Below, piece by piece: positions 1 to 6,913 of a DNA stretch of 9,340 nucleotides; the stretch's first letter is position 1, and each line of letters begins with the position of its first letter. Origin of the DNA: Chromatiales bacterium (GTDB lineage: Bacteria; Pseudomonadota; Gammaproteobacteria; SZUA-140); NCBI GenBank assembly GCA_031285245.1, contig JAITWN010000218.1:1-9340 (forward strand), written 5' to 3'. The notes under the pieces are model-generated. The model was given only the letters and a program-made list of their open reading frames with translations, was not told the DNA's origin and did not search any database. Made by a program: the position numbers and the translations under genes.

Positions 1-136
1 GATGGCGGCGTACGAGCGGCCAGGATGGCGAAAAGCGAGTCTCATCATGCGACACGCCGACAGCGACTCTCAGGGTTTGTTGGATTCAATTCCGCAGCCG
101 GAGAGGGGATTTCCAGCCAGTCCCGCAGTTAGTTGC

Positions 137-1831
137 TCAAGCTTCTGCCGAAGTCTCCGAGCGGGCGATCATTTCTTCAGCATGTGCGCGCGTGGTGGCG
201 CTGATCTCGACGCCGCCGAGCATGCGTGCGATTTCTTCAGTACGTTCGGTGCGTGTTAGCGGTGCGACGGTCACGGCTGATTTACCTTTGCTTGCGCTCT
301 TTGCTACGCGCAAGTGATGATGGCCGAGTGCTGCGACTTGGGGGAGATGCGTGATGCATAGCACTTGTCGCCGCGTGCCGAGCGCGCGCAGTCCTTGTCC
401 AACGATTTCCGCGACACGGCCGCCGACGCCGACATCGACTTCATCGAAGACAGCGCTTGGTACGCCGGTCTGTTCGACGGTGATCATCTGGATCGCAAGA
501 CCGACGCGCGACAGTTCGCCGCCAGAGGCGATTTTGGCGAGCGGTCGTGGTGTTTGCTGCGGATTGGTCGCGACCAGAAATAGCGCACGTTCACTGCCTG
601 CTGGTGAAGGGTCAGGCGTGCGCGGTTCGAGTTCGACGGCGAAGCTGCCGTCGGGCATGCCGAGTTTGCGCATTTCGCGGGTGACGGCCTGACTCAGTTT
701 GCGCGCGGCTTTTGCGCGGCTTGTGCTGAGTTCGGCGGCGGCTTCGCTCCAGGACTGCGCTGCTTGTGCGATCGCGGCCGCAAGCGCGGTGAGACGCGCA
801 TCGGCGCCTTCTACGCGTTCGAGTCGTGCGCGCAATTCCTCATGCAGCGCGGGTAGCTGGGCTGCGGGCGTGCGATGTTTGCGCGCGAGTTCGTGGATGG
901 CGCCAAGGCGTCGGTCGATCTGATCGAGGCGCTGTGGATCGAGATCGAGGCGTTGCAAACTGGCACGCAGTTCGGCGGCGGCTTCGATGAGTTGCGTGTC
1001 GGCGCTCGCGAGTAATTCGACGGCGCTCGCAAGACCTGCATCGATGGTGCTGAACGGACGCAGCATTCCAGCGAGCCGGGTGACGCGATCCGTAATGGCG
1101 TCTTCCTCTTCATGCAGCTCGGCGATACCGGCGCGACAGGCTTCGATCAATTGGCCGGCGTTGGCAAGACGGCGGTGCTCTTCGTCGAGGCGGCGCACTT
1201 CGTCATCGCCGAGTGCGAGCGCATCGAGCTCTTGCGCCTGATAGCGCAGCAGTTCGAGTTCGCCGCCGCCCGCGCGGCTGAGCTGCGCGAGTTCTTCGGC
1301 TTCAGTGCGCAAGCGTCGCCATTCGCGATAACGGCTTTCGACCTGTGCAAGCAGGTTGGCATGACGCGCGTAGCCATCGAGCAATCCGCTTTGATGTTCG
1401 CGTTCAAGCAATGAATGATGTTCGTGCTGACCGTGGATATCGATGAGCAGCACTCCAAGCGCGCGCAGCGAGGCGAGCGGTACCGTGCTGCCGTTGATGA
1501 AAGCGCGTGAACGTCCATCGGCGGAGACAGTGCGGCGCAAGATGCATTCATCGCCGCCATTGTCGAGCTCTTGGTCGAGCTCCTGCTCGCGCAGCCAGCG
1601 TTTTGCGGCTTCGTTATCTTTGATGCTGATAGTTGCGGCGACTTCGGCACGCTCAGCGCCTTGTCGCACTACGGCGCTATCGGCGCGATCACCAAGGGCG
1701 AGGCTGAGCGCACCGATGAGGATCGATTTGCCGGCACCGGTTTCGCCGGTGAGCACGGTGAGGCCGGGGGCGAAGGCAAGTTCCATGCGCTCGATGAGCG
1801 CGTAATTGCTGATGTCGAGTTGCGAGATCAC
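137..1831 (-). CDS. recN: DNA repair ATPase RecN (SMC-like)
   Basis: RecN is a cytoplasmic SMC-family ATPase that acts in recombinational repair of DNA double-strand breaks. The 564-residue product is close to the usual family length (about 550). The N-terminal ABC half carries the Walker A motif GETGAGKS at 29-36. A long Ala/Glu/Leu/Arg-rich coiled-coil middle follows. The C-terminal half has the ABC signature SGGELSR at 436-442, Walker B FDEVD at about 462-466, and an ITHLPQVAA switch-histidine segment, so both halves of the ATPase are intact. The start is GTG at 1831, chosen because ISQLDISNYALIERMELAF matches the family N-terminus; no good Shine-Dalgarno precedes it. It lies 15 nt behind nadK on the same strand and is probably co-transcribed and coupled to it. 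I see no LexA-type operator directly upstream. No hairpin followed by a U-run appears in the 136 bases after the stop. Confidence 0.97.
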   Translation of the reverse strand: MISQLDISNYALIERMELAFAPGLTVLTGETGAGKSILIGALSLALGDRADSAVVRQGAERAEVAATISIKDNEAAKRWLREQELDQELDNGGDECILRRTVSADGRSRAFINGSTVPLASLRALGVLLIDIHGQHEHHSLLEREHQSGLLDGYARHANLLAQVESRYREWRRLRTEAEELAQLSRAGGGELELLRYQAQELDALALGDDEVRRLDEEHRRLANAGQLIEACRAGIAELHEEEDAITDRVTRLAGMLRPFSTIDAGLASAVELLASADTQLIEAAAELRASLQRLDLDPQRLDQIDRRLGAIHELARKHRTPAAQLPALHEELRARLERVEGADARLTALAAAIAQAAQSWSEAAAELSTSRAKAARKLSQAVTREMRKLGMPDGSFAVELEPRTPDPSPAGSERALFLVATNPQQTPRPLAKIASGGELSRVGLAIQMITVEQTGVPSAVFDEVDVGVGGRVAEIVGQGLRALGTRRQVLCITHLPQVAALGHHHLRVAKSASKGKSAVTVAPLTRTERTEEIARMLGGVEISATTRAHAEEMIARSETSAEA

Positions 1832-1846
1832 TGTACGTGGGGTGTG

Positions 1847-2725
1847 TCAGGGGCTTGGGTTTTCCGCCCAGCGCAATTTGGCGCGCAGCAGATTGTAGTG
1901 ATCATGCTGCGCTGGGTGAATGAGGCGGATCGGTTTGTTTTTCTTCGCGATGCGGATGCGATCGCCGGCGTGCAGCGCGCAACTGGTCTGTCCATCGCTG
2001 GTGAGGCGGGCGTGATCGCGCAGACGATCGCTGATCACCACTTCGATGTGCGCGCTGCCGGCAACGACGATCGGGCGATTGCTCATGGTGTGCGGGCAGA
2101 TCGGTACGATGAGCAGCGCATCGAGTGTGGGATGCAGCAGCGGACCGCCTGCAGAAAGCGCGTAGGCGGTGGAGCCGGTTGGCGTCGATACGATCAAACC
2201 ATCGGAGCGAAACATGCTGACGAAGCGTCCATCGATGTAGGTTTCGATCTCGATCATGCGCGCCACATCCCATTTGTGCATGACAAGATCGTTGAGCGCA
2301 TCGTAGGCGCCGATTTCTTCGCCTTTGTGATAGACGGTGCCGCGTAGCAAGGCGCGCTCTTCTACGGTGTAATCGCCGGCGAGAATCAGTTCGAGAGATT
2401 CGGCCATGAGCGTTGGCGGAATGTCGGTGAGGAATCCAAGATGGCCAAGGTTGATGCCGACCAGCGGTACCTCGTGCTCAGCGAGGGAGCGTGCGGCATG
2501 CAGCATGGTGCCATCGCCACCGATGACGATCGCAAGATCGCAGCGCTGACCGATGTCGTCACGACCGCCGGTGGCGTAGCTATGGCCGGGTACGAGCGTG
2601 GCGGTTTCTTCATCGAGCAGGACTTCGCGGCCGCGCTCGCTCAGAAAGCGACAGAGCATGCGCACGGTGTCTGCGACGCCGGGATCGATGTATTTGCCGA
2701 TCACTCCGATGGTGTTGAAATTCAC
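1847..2725 (-). CDS. nadK: NAD kinase (ATP-NAD kinase)
   Basis: Cytoplasmic enzyme that phosphorylates NAD to NADP using ATP, the committed step of NADP supply. With a GTG start at 2725 the protein has 292 residues, the same length as E. coli NadK. The GGDGT nucleotide-binding/catalytic motif is at 69-73, followed by the GINLGHLGFLTD segment. Next come the ALNDLVMH motif and the conserved RSDGLIVSTPTGSTAYALS block, then NRPIVV near the C-terminus. The reading frame stays open upstream to an ATG at 2785. That extension (LPFHIVLFFIYYPAGG) does not resemble NadK and contains the likely promoter, so I prefer the GTG. The Shine-Dalgarno is weak. It is the first gene of a minus-strand unit with recN and is divergent from hrcA. 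Confidence 0.96.
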   Translation of the reverse strand: MNFNTIGVIGKYIDPGVADTVRMLCRFLSERGREVLLDEETATLVPGHSYATGGRDDIGQRCDLAIVIGGDGTMLHAARSLAEHEVPLVGINLGHLGFLTDIPPTLMAESLELILAGDYTVEERALLRGTVYHKGEEIGAYDALNDLVMHKWDVARMIEIETYIDGRFVSMFRSDGLIVSTPTGSTAYALSAGGPLLHPTLDALLIVPICPHTMSNRPIVVAGSAHIEVVISDRLRDHARLTSDGQTSCALHAGDRIRIAKKNKPIRLIHPAQHDHYNLLRAKLRWAENPSP

Positions 2726-2746
2726 GCGCCTGCGCCCGCCCGCTGG

Positions 2747-2775
2747 ATAATAGATAAAAAATAAAACGATGTGGA
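2747..2775 (-). promoter_or_regulatory. Putative sigma-70 promoter of nadK-recN
   Basis: Read on the minus strand, TCCACA (4 of 6 to the -35 consensus) is separated by 17 bp from TATTAT (5 of 6 to the -10 consensus), inside the only AT-rich stretch upstream of nadK. The predicted transcript would start near 2740, leaving a leader of about 15 nt before the GTG at 2725. It would exclude the upstream ATG at 2785. This is inferred from sequence only. Confidence 0.5.
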
Positions 2776-2816
2776 AAGGTAGCATGCGGCGACAGGGTTA
2801 CCAAGCTGGCTCGTTC

Positions 2817-2845
2817 TTGACAGTGGAGGGGTGAGTTGTTAAGTT
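2817..2845 (+). promoter_or_regulatory. Putative sigma-70 promoter of hrcA
   Basis: A perfect -35 hexamer TTGACA (2817-2822) is followed after 17 bp by TAAGTT (2840-2845). The -10 matches only 3 of 6, but at the most conserved positions. It would give an hrcA leader of roughly 60 nt. The -35 and -10 lie in the arms of an imperfect dyad, CTTGACA (2816-2822) and TGTTAAG (2837-2843), which could be an operator. No sigma-32-like CCCCAT element is seen here, unlike upstream of grpE and dnaK. Confidence 0.5.
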
Positions 2846-2915
2846 GCCGGGCGGTATTGTCGGCATGCGCTCAAATCGATCATAACGCATTGAAATAACA
2901 ATTCTTAATATCAGC

Positions 2916-3962
2916 GTGGCAGACGCGACAGACAGCCTCAATACGCGCGCCAGACACCTGTTCAAGGTGCTGGTGGAGAGCTATATCTGTGATGGCGAGC
3001 CAGTTGGTTCGCGTACGCTCGCTTCACGTTCCGGCCTCGACATCAGTTCTGCCACGGTGCGTAGCGTGATGTCTGAGCTCGAAGAGCTCGGGCTGATCGC
3101 ATCTCCCCATACTTCCGCCGGCCGCATTCCCACCGACAAGGGCTACCGTCTGTTCATCGATTCACTGCTGACCTGCGACCCGCCGAGCCAGTCGGAGGTG
3201 GAGCGTCTGCGCAGCGTGCTGGGTGGTGAGGCTTCGCTACAGGGGCTGGCGGTTTCGGTTTCCGGACTGTTGTCTGGCGTGTCGAGCTTGGCGGCAGTGG
3301 TGATGTTGCCGCGGCGTGGGCGCATGATACTGCGTCACATCGAACTGTTGCCTGTGAGTGATCAGCGCGTGTTGGTGTTGCTGGTGGTCGATCGTCAGGA
3401 AGTGCGCAGCAGCGTCGTTGCTGTTGAACGCGCTTTTGCGCCAGCGGAGCTGTGGGCGGCGGCGAATTATCTCAATGCTTCTTTCTCCGGCCTTGAGCTT
3501 GGCGAGGTGCGTCGCAGACTGTTGAATGAGCTGCGCGCCGCTGAGCGCGATATGGATCGCATCGTTTATGCGGCGATGCAGGTGGCGGAGCAGGTGTTCG
3601 CGAGCGAGCACGATGATAAAGACATCGTCGTGTCGGGGCAGACCAAACTGATGGAGTTCGAAGAGCTCTCCAATCTTGATAAGTTGCGCGTGCTGTTCGA
3701 AACTTTTGATGAGAAGCGTAAGATCCTCAATCTGCTCGATCAATGTCTCGGCAGTGGCGGTTTGCAGGTGATGATCGGCAAGGAATCGGGCTTTAGCGTG
3801 CTCGATGACTGTAGTTTGGTGGTGTCTACTTACGAAAGCGAACGCGGCGAAAGCGGCGTACTCGGCGTCATAGGGCCAACCCGCATGTCTTATCGACGCG
3901 TCATTCCTCTGGTTGACCTCACCGCGAAGATGGTCAGCGCGGCCTTGAATCAGCACCACTGA
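2916..3962 (+). CDS. hrcA: Heat-inducible transcription repressor HrcA
   Basis: HrcA represses chaperone operons by binding the CIRCE inverted repeat; its folding is linked to GroEL availability. The 348-residue product has the N-terminal winged-helix domain (about 10-80), with EPVGSRTLA at 28-36, the recognition-helix region SSATVRSVMSELEELGL at 44-60, and SPHTSAGRIPTDKGYR at 63-78. The longer C-terminal GAF-like dimerisation region follows, with a family-like end (VIGPTRMSYRRVIPLV). The start is GTG at 2916. No Shine-Dalgarno precedes it, but no better in-frame start exists before the conserved domain. An AT-rich TTAATAT lies 5-11 nt upstream, so a very short or leaderless transcript is possible but unproven. 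It heads the hrcA-grpE-dnaK-dnaJ cluster. I find no CIRCE sequence in the window, so its targets may lie elsewhere (typically groESL). Confidence 0.96.
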   Translation: MADATDSLNTRARHLFKVLVESYICDGEPVGSRTLASRSGLDISSATVRSVMSELEELGLIASPHTSAGRIPTDKGYRLFIDSLLTCDPPSQSEVERLRSVLGGEASLQGLAVSVSGLLSGVSSLAAVVMLPRRGRMILRHIELLPVSDQRVLVLLVVDRQEVRSSVVAVERAFAPAELWAAANYLNASFSGLELGEVRRRLLNELRAAERDMDRIVYAAMQVAEQVFASEHDDKDIVVSGQTKLMEFEELSNLDKLRVLFETFDEKRKILNLLDQCLGSGGLQVMIGKESGFSVLDDCSLVVSTYESERGESGVLGVIGPTRMSYRRVIPLVDLTAKMVSAALNQHH

Positions 3963-3970
3963 TCCCAATA
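3944..3970 (+). promoter_or_regulatory. Putative sigma-32 (RpoH) promoter of grpE
   Basis: CTTGAAT (3944-3950), a 12-bp spacer, then TCCCAATA (3963-3970) resemble the heat-shock sigma factor consensus CTTGAAA-N11-16-CCCCATnT. The -35 lies in the last codons of hrcA and the -10 begins just after its stop. The spacing is identical to that of the promoter upstream of dnaK, and both end in CCCAATA, so the two support each other. The expected start is near 3976, giving a leader of nearly 100 nt before grpE. Confidence 0.68.
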
Positions 3971-4072
3971 CTAGGGGGCAACCTTAAGAGGACAATGGGC
4001 ACTGCCGGTGTCGGGCGCTAGCAGGTGCGTTGGTATTTTCTGCCGCAAGGGACAAAAAAAGGGAGATCGATG

Positions 4073-4651
4073 ATGAGCGATGAAGAACAATCCGCCGCGC
4101 CGCAAGCAGTAGACAAGCAGGCGGTTCCTGAGGCGGGTAGCTACGAAGAATTGCTGCTGACCTTGCAGGATGCTCGTGCGCAGGCAGAGGCGAACTGGAA
4201 TGAAGTGCTGCGCGCGCGTGCCGAGCTCGTCAACCAGCAGCGTCGCGCTGAGCGCGATGTCGAAAATGCGCATAAATATGGCGTGGAAAAGCTGCTCAGC
4301 GAGCTGCTGCCGGCGCTCGACAGTCTCGAACTTGGTCTCGCCTCGGGCATGGCATCGCCCGAGCGCATGCGCGAGGGCATGGAGTTGACGCTAAGGCTGC
4401 TCATTGGCGCGGCCGGCAAGTTCAGTATTCGCCAGATCAATCCCGCGCCGGGCGATCGTTTCGATCCGGCTCTGCATCAGGCCATGTCGATGCAGCCAGC
4501 TGTGCCGGGTGGTGAGGCAAATCGTGTAGTGGTGGTGTACCAGAAGGGATATCAGCTCAACGATCGCCTTGTGCGTCCCGCCATGGTGGTGGTTTCCGGG
4601 CCGCCGGCTGAGGGTGGCGGCGAAACCCAGCGCATTGACGAGTTGGCTTGA
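4073..4651 (+). CDS. grpE: Nucleotide exchange factor GrpE
   Basis: GrpE is a homodimeric co-chaperone that releases ADP from DnaK and acts as a thermosensor in the Hsp70 cycle. The 192-residue product (E. coli 197) has an acidic disordered N-terminus (1-22). A long helical coiled-coil segment follows (about 23-90, including NQQRRAERDVENAHKYGVEKLL from 54). The beta-wing domain carries FDPALHQAM at 130-138 and the closing YQKGYQLNDRLVRPAMVVV at 156-174, both family hallmarks. Two adjacent ATGs (4070 and 4073) are possible. GGGAG at 4061-4065 is spaced better for 4073. An in-frame GTG at 4025 gives an N-terminal extension with no family resemblance. It lies 110 nt after hrcA with its own sigma-32-like promoter. 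Its stop codon overlaps the -35 of the promoter serving dnaK. Confidence 0.97.
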   Translation: MSDEEQSAAPQAVDKQAVPEAGSYEELLLTLQDARAQAEANWNEVLRARAELVNQQRRAERDVENAHKYGVEKLLSELLPALDSLELGLASGMASPERMREGMELTLRLLIGAAGKFSIRQINPAPGDRFDPALHQAMSMQPAVPGGEANRVVVVYQKGYQLNDRLVRPAMVVVSGPPAEGGGETQRIDELA

Positions 4652-4673
4652 AAGCGCAAGGCGAGCCCCAATA
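4647..4673 (+). promoter_or_regulatory. Putative sigma-32 (RpoH) promoter of dnaK
   Basis: CTTGAAA (4647-4653) is a full match to the RpoH -35. After 12 bp comes CCCCAATA (4666-4673), close to the CCCCATnT -10. The -35 contains the grpE stop codon (TGA, 4649-4651). Transcription would start near 4680 and give dnaK a leader of about 120 nt. This is the clearest regulatory site in the window. Confidence 0.82.
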
Positions 4674-4784
4674 GTGCTGGGTAAGTTTGGCCTTGCAAGC
4701 CGATCCGGGAGTTCACTGCGCTGGTAGGTTTCTCTGGCAAGCTCCGGTGCAGATGGGATCAATGAGACATCAAAAAGAAAATTC

Positions 4785-4790
4785 AGGAGA
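4785..4790 (+). promoter_or_regulatory. Ribosome binding site of dnaK
   Basis: AGGAGA lies 9 nt before the dnaK ATG in an A-rich, probably unstructured stretch (CAAAAAGAAAATTC directly upstream). It is the strongest Shine-Dalgarno in the cluster, fitting the high expression expected of Hsp70. Confidence 0.75.
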
Positions 4791-4799
4791 CTTAAGGCG

Positions 4800-6719
4800 A
4801 TGGGCAAGATCATAGGAATCGACCTAGGCACTACCAATTCCTGCGTGGCGATCGTGGAAGGCGGTAAGCCACGCGTCATCGAGAACGCAGAGGGCGGCCG
4901 TACTACTCCGTCGGTGGTTGCGTTCACCGACGATGATGAGGTACTGGTCGGGCAGGCTGCCAAGCGTCAGTCCGTTACCAATCCGAAGAATACGCTCTAC
5001 GCGATCAAGCGTCTGATCGGTCGCCGTTTCGATGAGGATGTCGTCAAGCGTGATGTCGGCTTGGTGCCGTACAAGATCGCCAAGGCCGACAACGGCGATG
5101 CCTGGATCGAGGCGCGAGGTCGCAAGATGGCGCCGCCGGAAGTGTCTGCGCGCGTGCTGATGAAGATGAAAAAGACCGCAGAGGATTATCTCGGCGAAGA
5201 AGTGAAGGAAGCGGTGATCACCGTTCCTGCTTATTTCAACGATTCGCAGCGCCAGGCCACCAAAGACGCTGGCCGCATCGCGGGCCTTGAGGTCAAGCGC
5301 ATCATCAACGAGCCGACTGCGGCAGCGCTTGCCTACGGTATGGACAAGAAGCGTGGCGAAGCCAAGATTGCGGTTTACGATCTCGGCGGCGGCACCTTCG
5401 ATATCTCGATCATCGAAATCGCCGAAGTCGAGGGCGAACATCAGTTCGAAGTGCTCGCCACCAACGGCGATACCTTCCTCGGCGGTGAAGATTTCGACAT
5501 GCGTCTGATCGATTATCTCGCCGATGAGTTCAAGAAGGATCAAGGCATCGATCTGCGCGGCGATGCACTCGCGATGCAGCGTCTGAAGGAAGCGGCGGAA
5601 AAAGCCAAAATCGAGCTGTCTTCGGGTAGTCAGACCGACGTCAATCTGCCGTATATCACGGCCGATGCCAGCGGTCCGAAGCACATGAACATCAAGGTCA
5701 CGCGCGCCAAGCTCGAATCGCTGGTCGAAGATCTCGTCGCGCGCACCATCGTGCCGTGTCGCACGGCGCTCAACGATGCGGGGCTGAAGGCCTCGGAGAT
5801 CGATGATGTCATCCTGGTGGGTGGCCAGACCCGCATGCCCAAGGTCCAGGAAGTGGTGAAGGATTTCTTCGGCAAAGAGCCGCGCAAAGACGTCAATCCT
5901 GATGAGGCGGTGGCGGTTGGCGCGGCGATCCAGGGCGGCGTGCTGGGCGGTGAGGTCAAGGACGTGCTGCTGCTTGACGTGACGCCGCTCAGTTTGGGTA
6001 TTGAGACCCTCGGCGGCGTTATGACCAAGCTGATCGAGAAGAACACCACTATCCCGACCAAGGCGACGCAGGTATTCTCTACCGCCGATGATAGTCAGAC
6101 GGCGGTGACCGTGCATGTGCTCCAGGGTGAGCGCGAGATCGCTGCGAGCAATAAATCACTCGGGCGTTTTGATCTCAACGAGATTCCGCCGGCGCCGCGC
6201 GGCGTGCCGCAGATCGAAGTCACGTTCGACATCGACGCCAACGGCATTCTCAACGTGTCGGCCAAGGACAAAGCGACCAATCGCCAGCAGTCGATCGTCA
6301 TCAAGGCTTCAAGCGGTCTTTCGGATGATGAGATTCAGCGCATGGTGCGCGATGCTGAATCGCACGCTGAAGAGGATCGTCGCTTCCACGAGCTGGTCGA
6401 TGCGCGTAACCGTGCGGATAACATGATTCACGCGACGAACAAGTCGCTGAAGGATCTTGGCGAGGGCGCGCCGGCCGGTGAGCGCGCGCAGGTCGAAGCC
6501 GCGATCAGTGAATTGCAGAGCGTCATCAAGGGCGATGACAAGGATCTGATCGAAGAGAAGACGAGCGCGCTGGCGCAGGCTTCGGCAAAGATCGCTGAGC
6601 GCGCCTATGCGAAGGATGGTGGTGGTGCGGCAGGTGCGGGTCAGTCGGGCGCGCAGCATGACAACGTCGTTGATGCCGAGTTCGAGGAAGTCAACAAGGA
6701 CGGTAAAGGGAAGTCCTGA
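4800..6719 (+). CDS. dnaK: Molecular chaperone DnaK (Hsp70)
   Basis: ATP-dependent cytoplasmic Hsp70 that binds exposed hydrophobic peptides, working with DnaJ and GrpE. The 639-residue product (E. coli 638) is complete. The nucleotide-binding domain spans about 1-385, with the phosphate-binding IGIDLGTTNS at 5-14 and DLGGGTFD placing the autophosphorylated threonine at 199. NEPTAAALAYG and the ILVGGQTRMP segment are also present. The interdomain linker VLLLD falls at 389-393, the same residues as in E. coli. The substrate-binding beta domain (TPLSLGIETLGG onward) and helical lid follow. The C-terminus reads DAEFEEVNKDGKGKS, an EEV-K type tail slightly longer than the usual EEVKDKK. A strong RBS and a sigma-32-like promoter precede it. 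A long antisense frame lies inside it and is treated as a shadow. Confidence 0.99.
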   Translation: MGKIIGIDLGTTNSCVAIVEGGKPRVIENAEGGRTTPSVVAFTDDDEVLVGQAAKRQSVTNPKNTLYAIKRLIGRRFDEDVVKRDVGLVPYKIAKADNGDAWIEARGRKMAPPEVSARVLMKMKKTAEDYLGEEVKEAVITVPAYFNDSQRQATKDAGRIAGLEVKRIINEPTAAALAYGMDKKRGEAKIAVYDLGGGTFDISIIEIAEVEGEHQFEVLATNGDTFLGGEDFDMRLIDYLADEFKKDQGIDLRGDALAMQRLKEAAEKAKIELSSGSQTDVNLPYITADASGPKHMNIKVTRAKLESLVEDLVARTIVPCRTALNDAGLKASEIDDVILVGGQTRMPKVQEVVKDFFGKEPRKDVNPDEAVAVGAAIQGGVLGGEVKDVLLLDVTPLSLGIETLGGVMTKLIEKNTTIPTKATQVFSTADDSQTAVTVHVLQGEREIAASNKSLGRFDLNEIPPAPRGVPQIEVTFDIDANGILNVSAKDKATNRQQSIVIKASSGLSDDEIQRMVRDAESHAEEDRRFHELVDARNRADNMIHATNKSLKDLGEGAPAGERAQVEAAISELQSVIKGDDKDLIEEKTSALAQASAKIAERAYAKDGGGAAGAGQSGAQHDNVVDAEFEEVNKDGKGKS

Positions 6720-6730
6720 TCCTGCGTTAG

Positions 6731-6784
6731 CCGAGATCTGCAACAGGCGATCTCTGGGCAGGGGGCTCTCGGTGGGATGAGAGC
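6731..6784 (+). other. Overlapping, mutually exclusive hairpins between dnaK and dnaJ
   Basis: Three perfect 6-bp stems can form. A pairs GAGATC (6733-6738) with GATCTC (6749-6754). B pairs CCGAGA (6731-6736) with TCTCGG (6767-6772). C pairs GCTCTC (6765-6770) with GAGAGC (6779-6784). B uses bases of both A and C, so the RNA can hold A plus C, or B. A GC palindrome follows (GCGCCGGCGC, 6789-6798). No U-run follows, so this is not a standard intrinsic terminator. It may stabilise or process the mRNA between dnaK and dnaJ. Confidence 0.4.
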
Positions 6785-6849
6785 GGCGGCGCCGGCGCGG
6801 TGCGGTCTGCGGGGGGAAAACCCGTGATCGCGTCACGTCGGCGCCGCTG

Positions 6850-6858
6850 TGTTATAAG
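6850..6858 (+). promoter_or_regulatory. Putative extended -10 promoter of dnaJ
   Basis: TGTTATAAG contains TATAAG (5 of 6 to the sigma-70 -10) with a TG one base upstream, the extended -10 form. No convincing -35 is present (GCGTCA at 17 bp). It would start transcription about 50 nt before the dnaJ ATG, allowing dnaJ expression apart from dnaK. No sigma-32-type element was found in this gap. Confidence 0.4.
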
Positions 6859-6913
6859 GTTGCCAGCATCGACTCGTGATCGGTGCTGATTGAAATGACG
6901 GAAAGGATTGGGG

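Noticed and set aside
1..136. Possible next gene on the minus strand starting at ATG 48, or a plus-strand frame from position 2
   Set aside because: Only 16 codons of the minus-strand frame are visible and no RBS precedes them. The plus-strand frame runs antisense into recN. Nothing else, including a terminator, could be supported here.
1571..2347. 258-codon plus-strand frame across the recN-nadK junction
   Set aside because: Runs antisense through conserved parts of both genes and shows no family features.
3237..3968. 243-codon minus-strand frame inside hrcA
   Set aside because: Antisense to intact hrcA; low-complexity His/Arg/Gln composition with no domain.
4654..4680. CIRCE-like half site (TAGTGCTGG) after the dnaK promoter
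   Set aside because: Only the AGTGCT core matches one half of CIRCE; the partner half 9 bp upstream is absent.
4824..6116. 430-codon minus-strand frame inside dnaK as a gene
   Set aside because: It lies wholly antisense to an intact, highly conserved dnaK. Composition (His/Arg/Asp/Leu-rich) is typical of a codon-bias shadow, and it has no own RBS context.
6720..6800. Intrinsic terminator after dnaK
   Set aside because: Stable stems exist but none is followed by a run of T, so a standard Rho-independent terminator is not supported.
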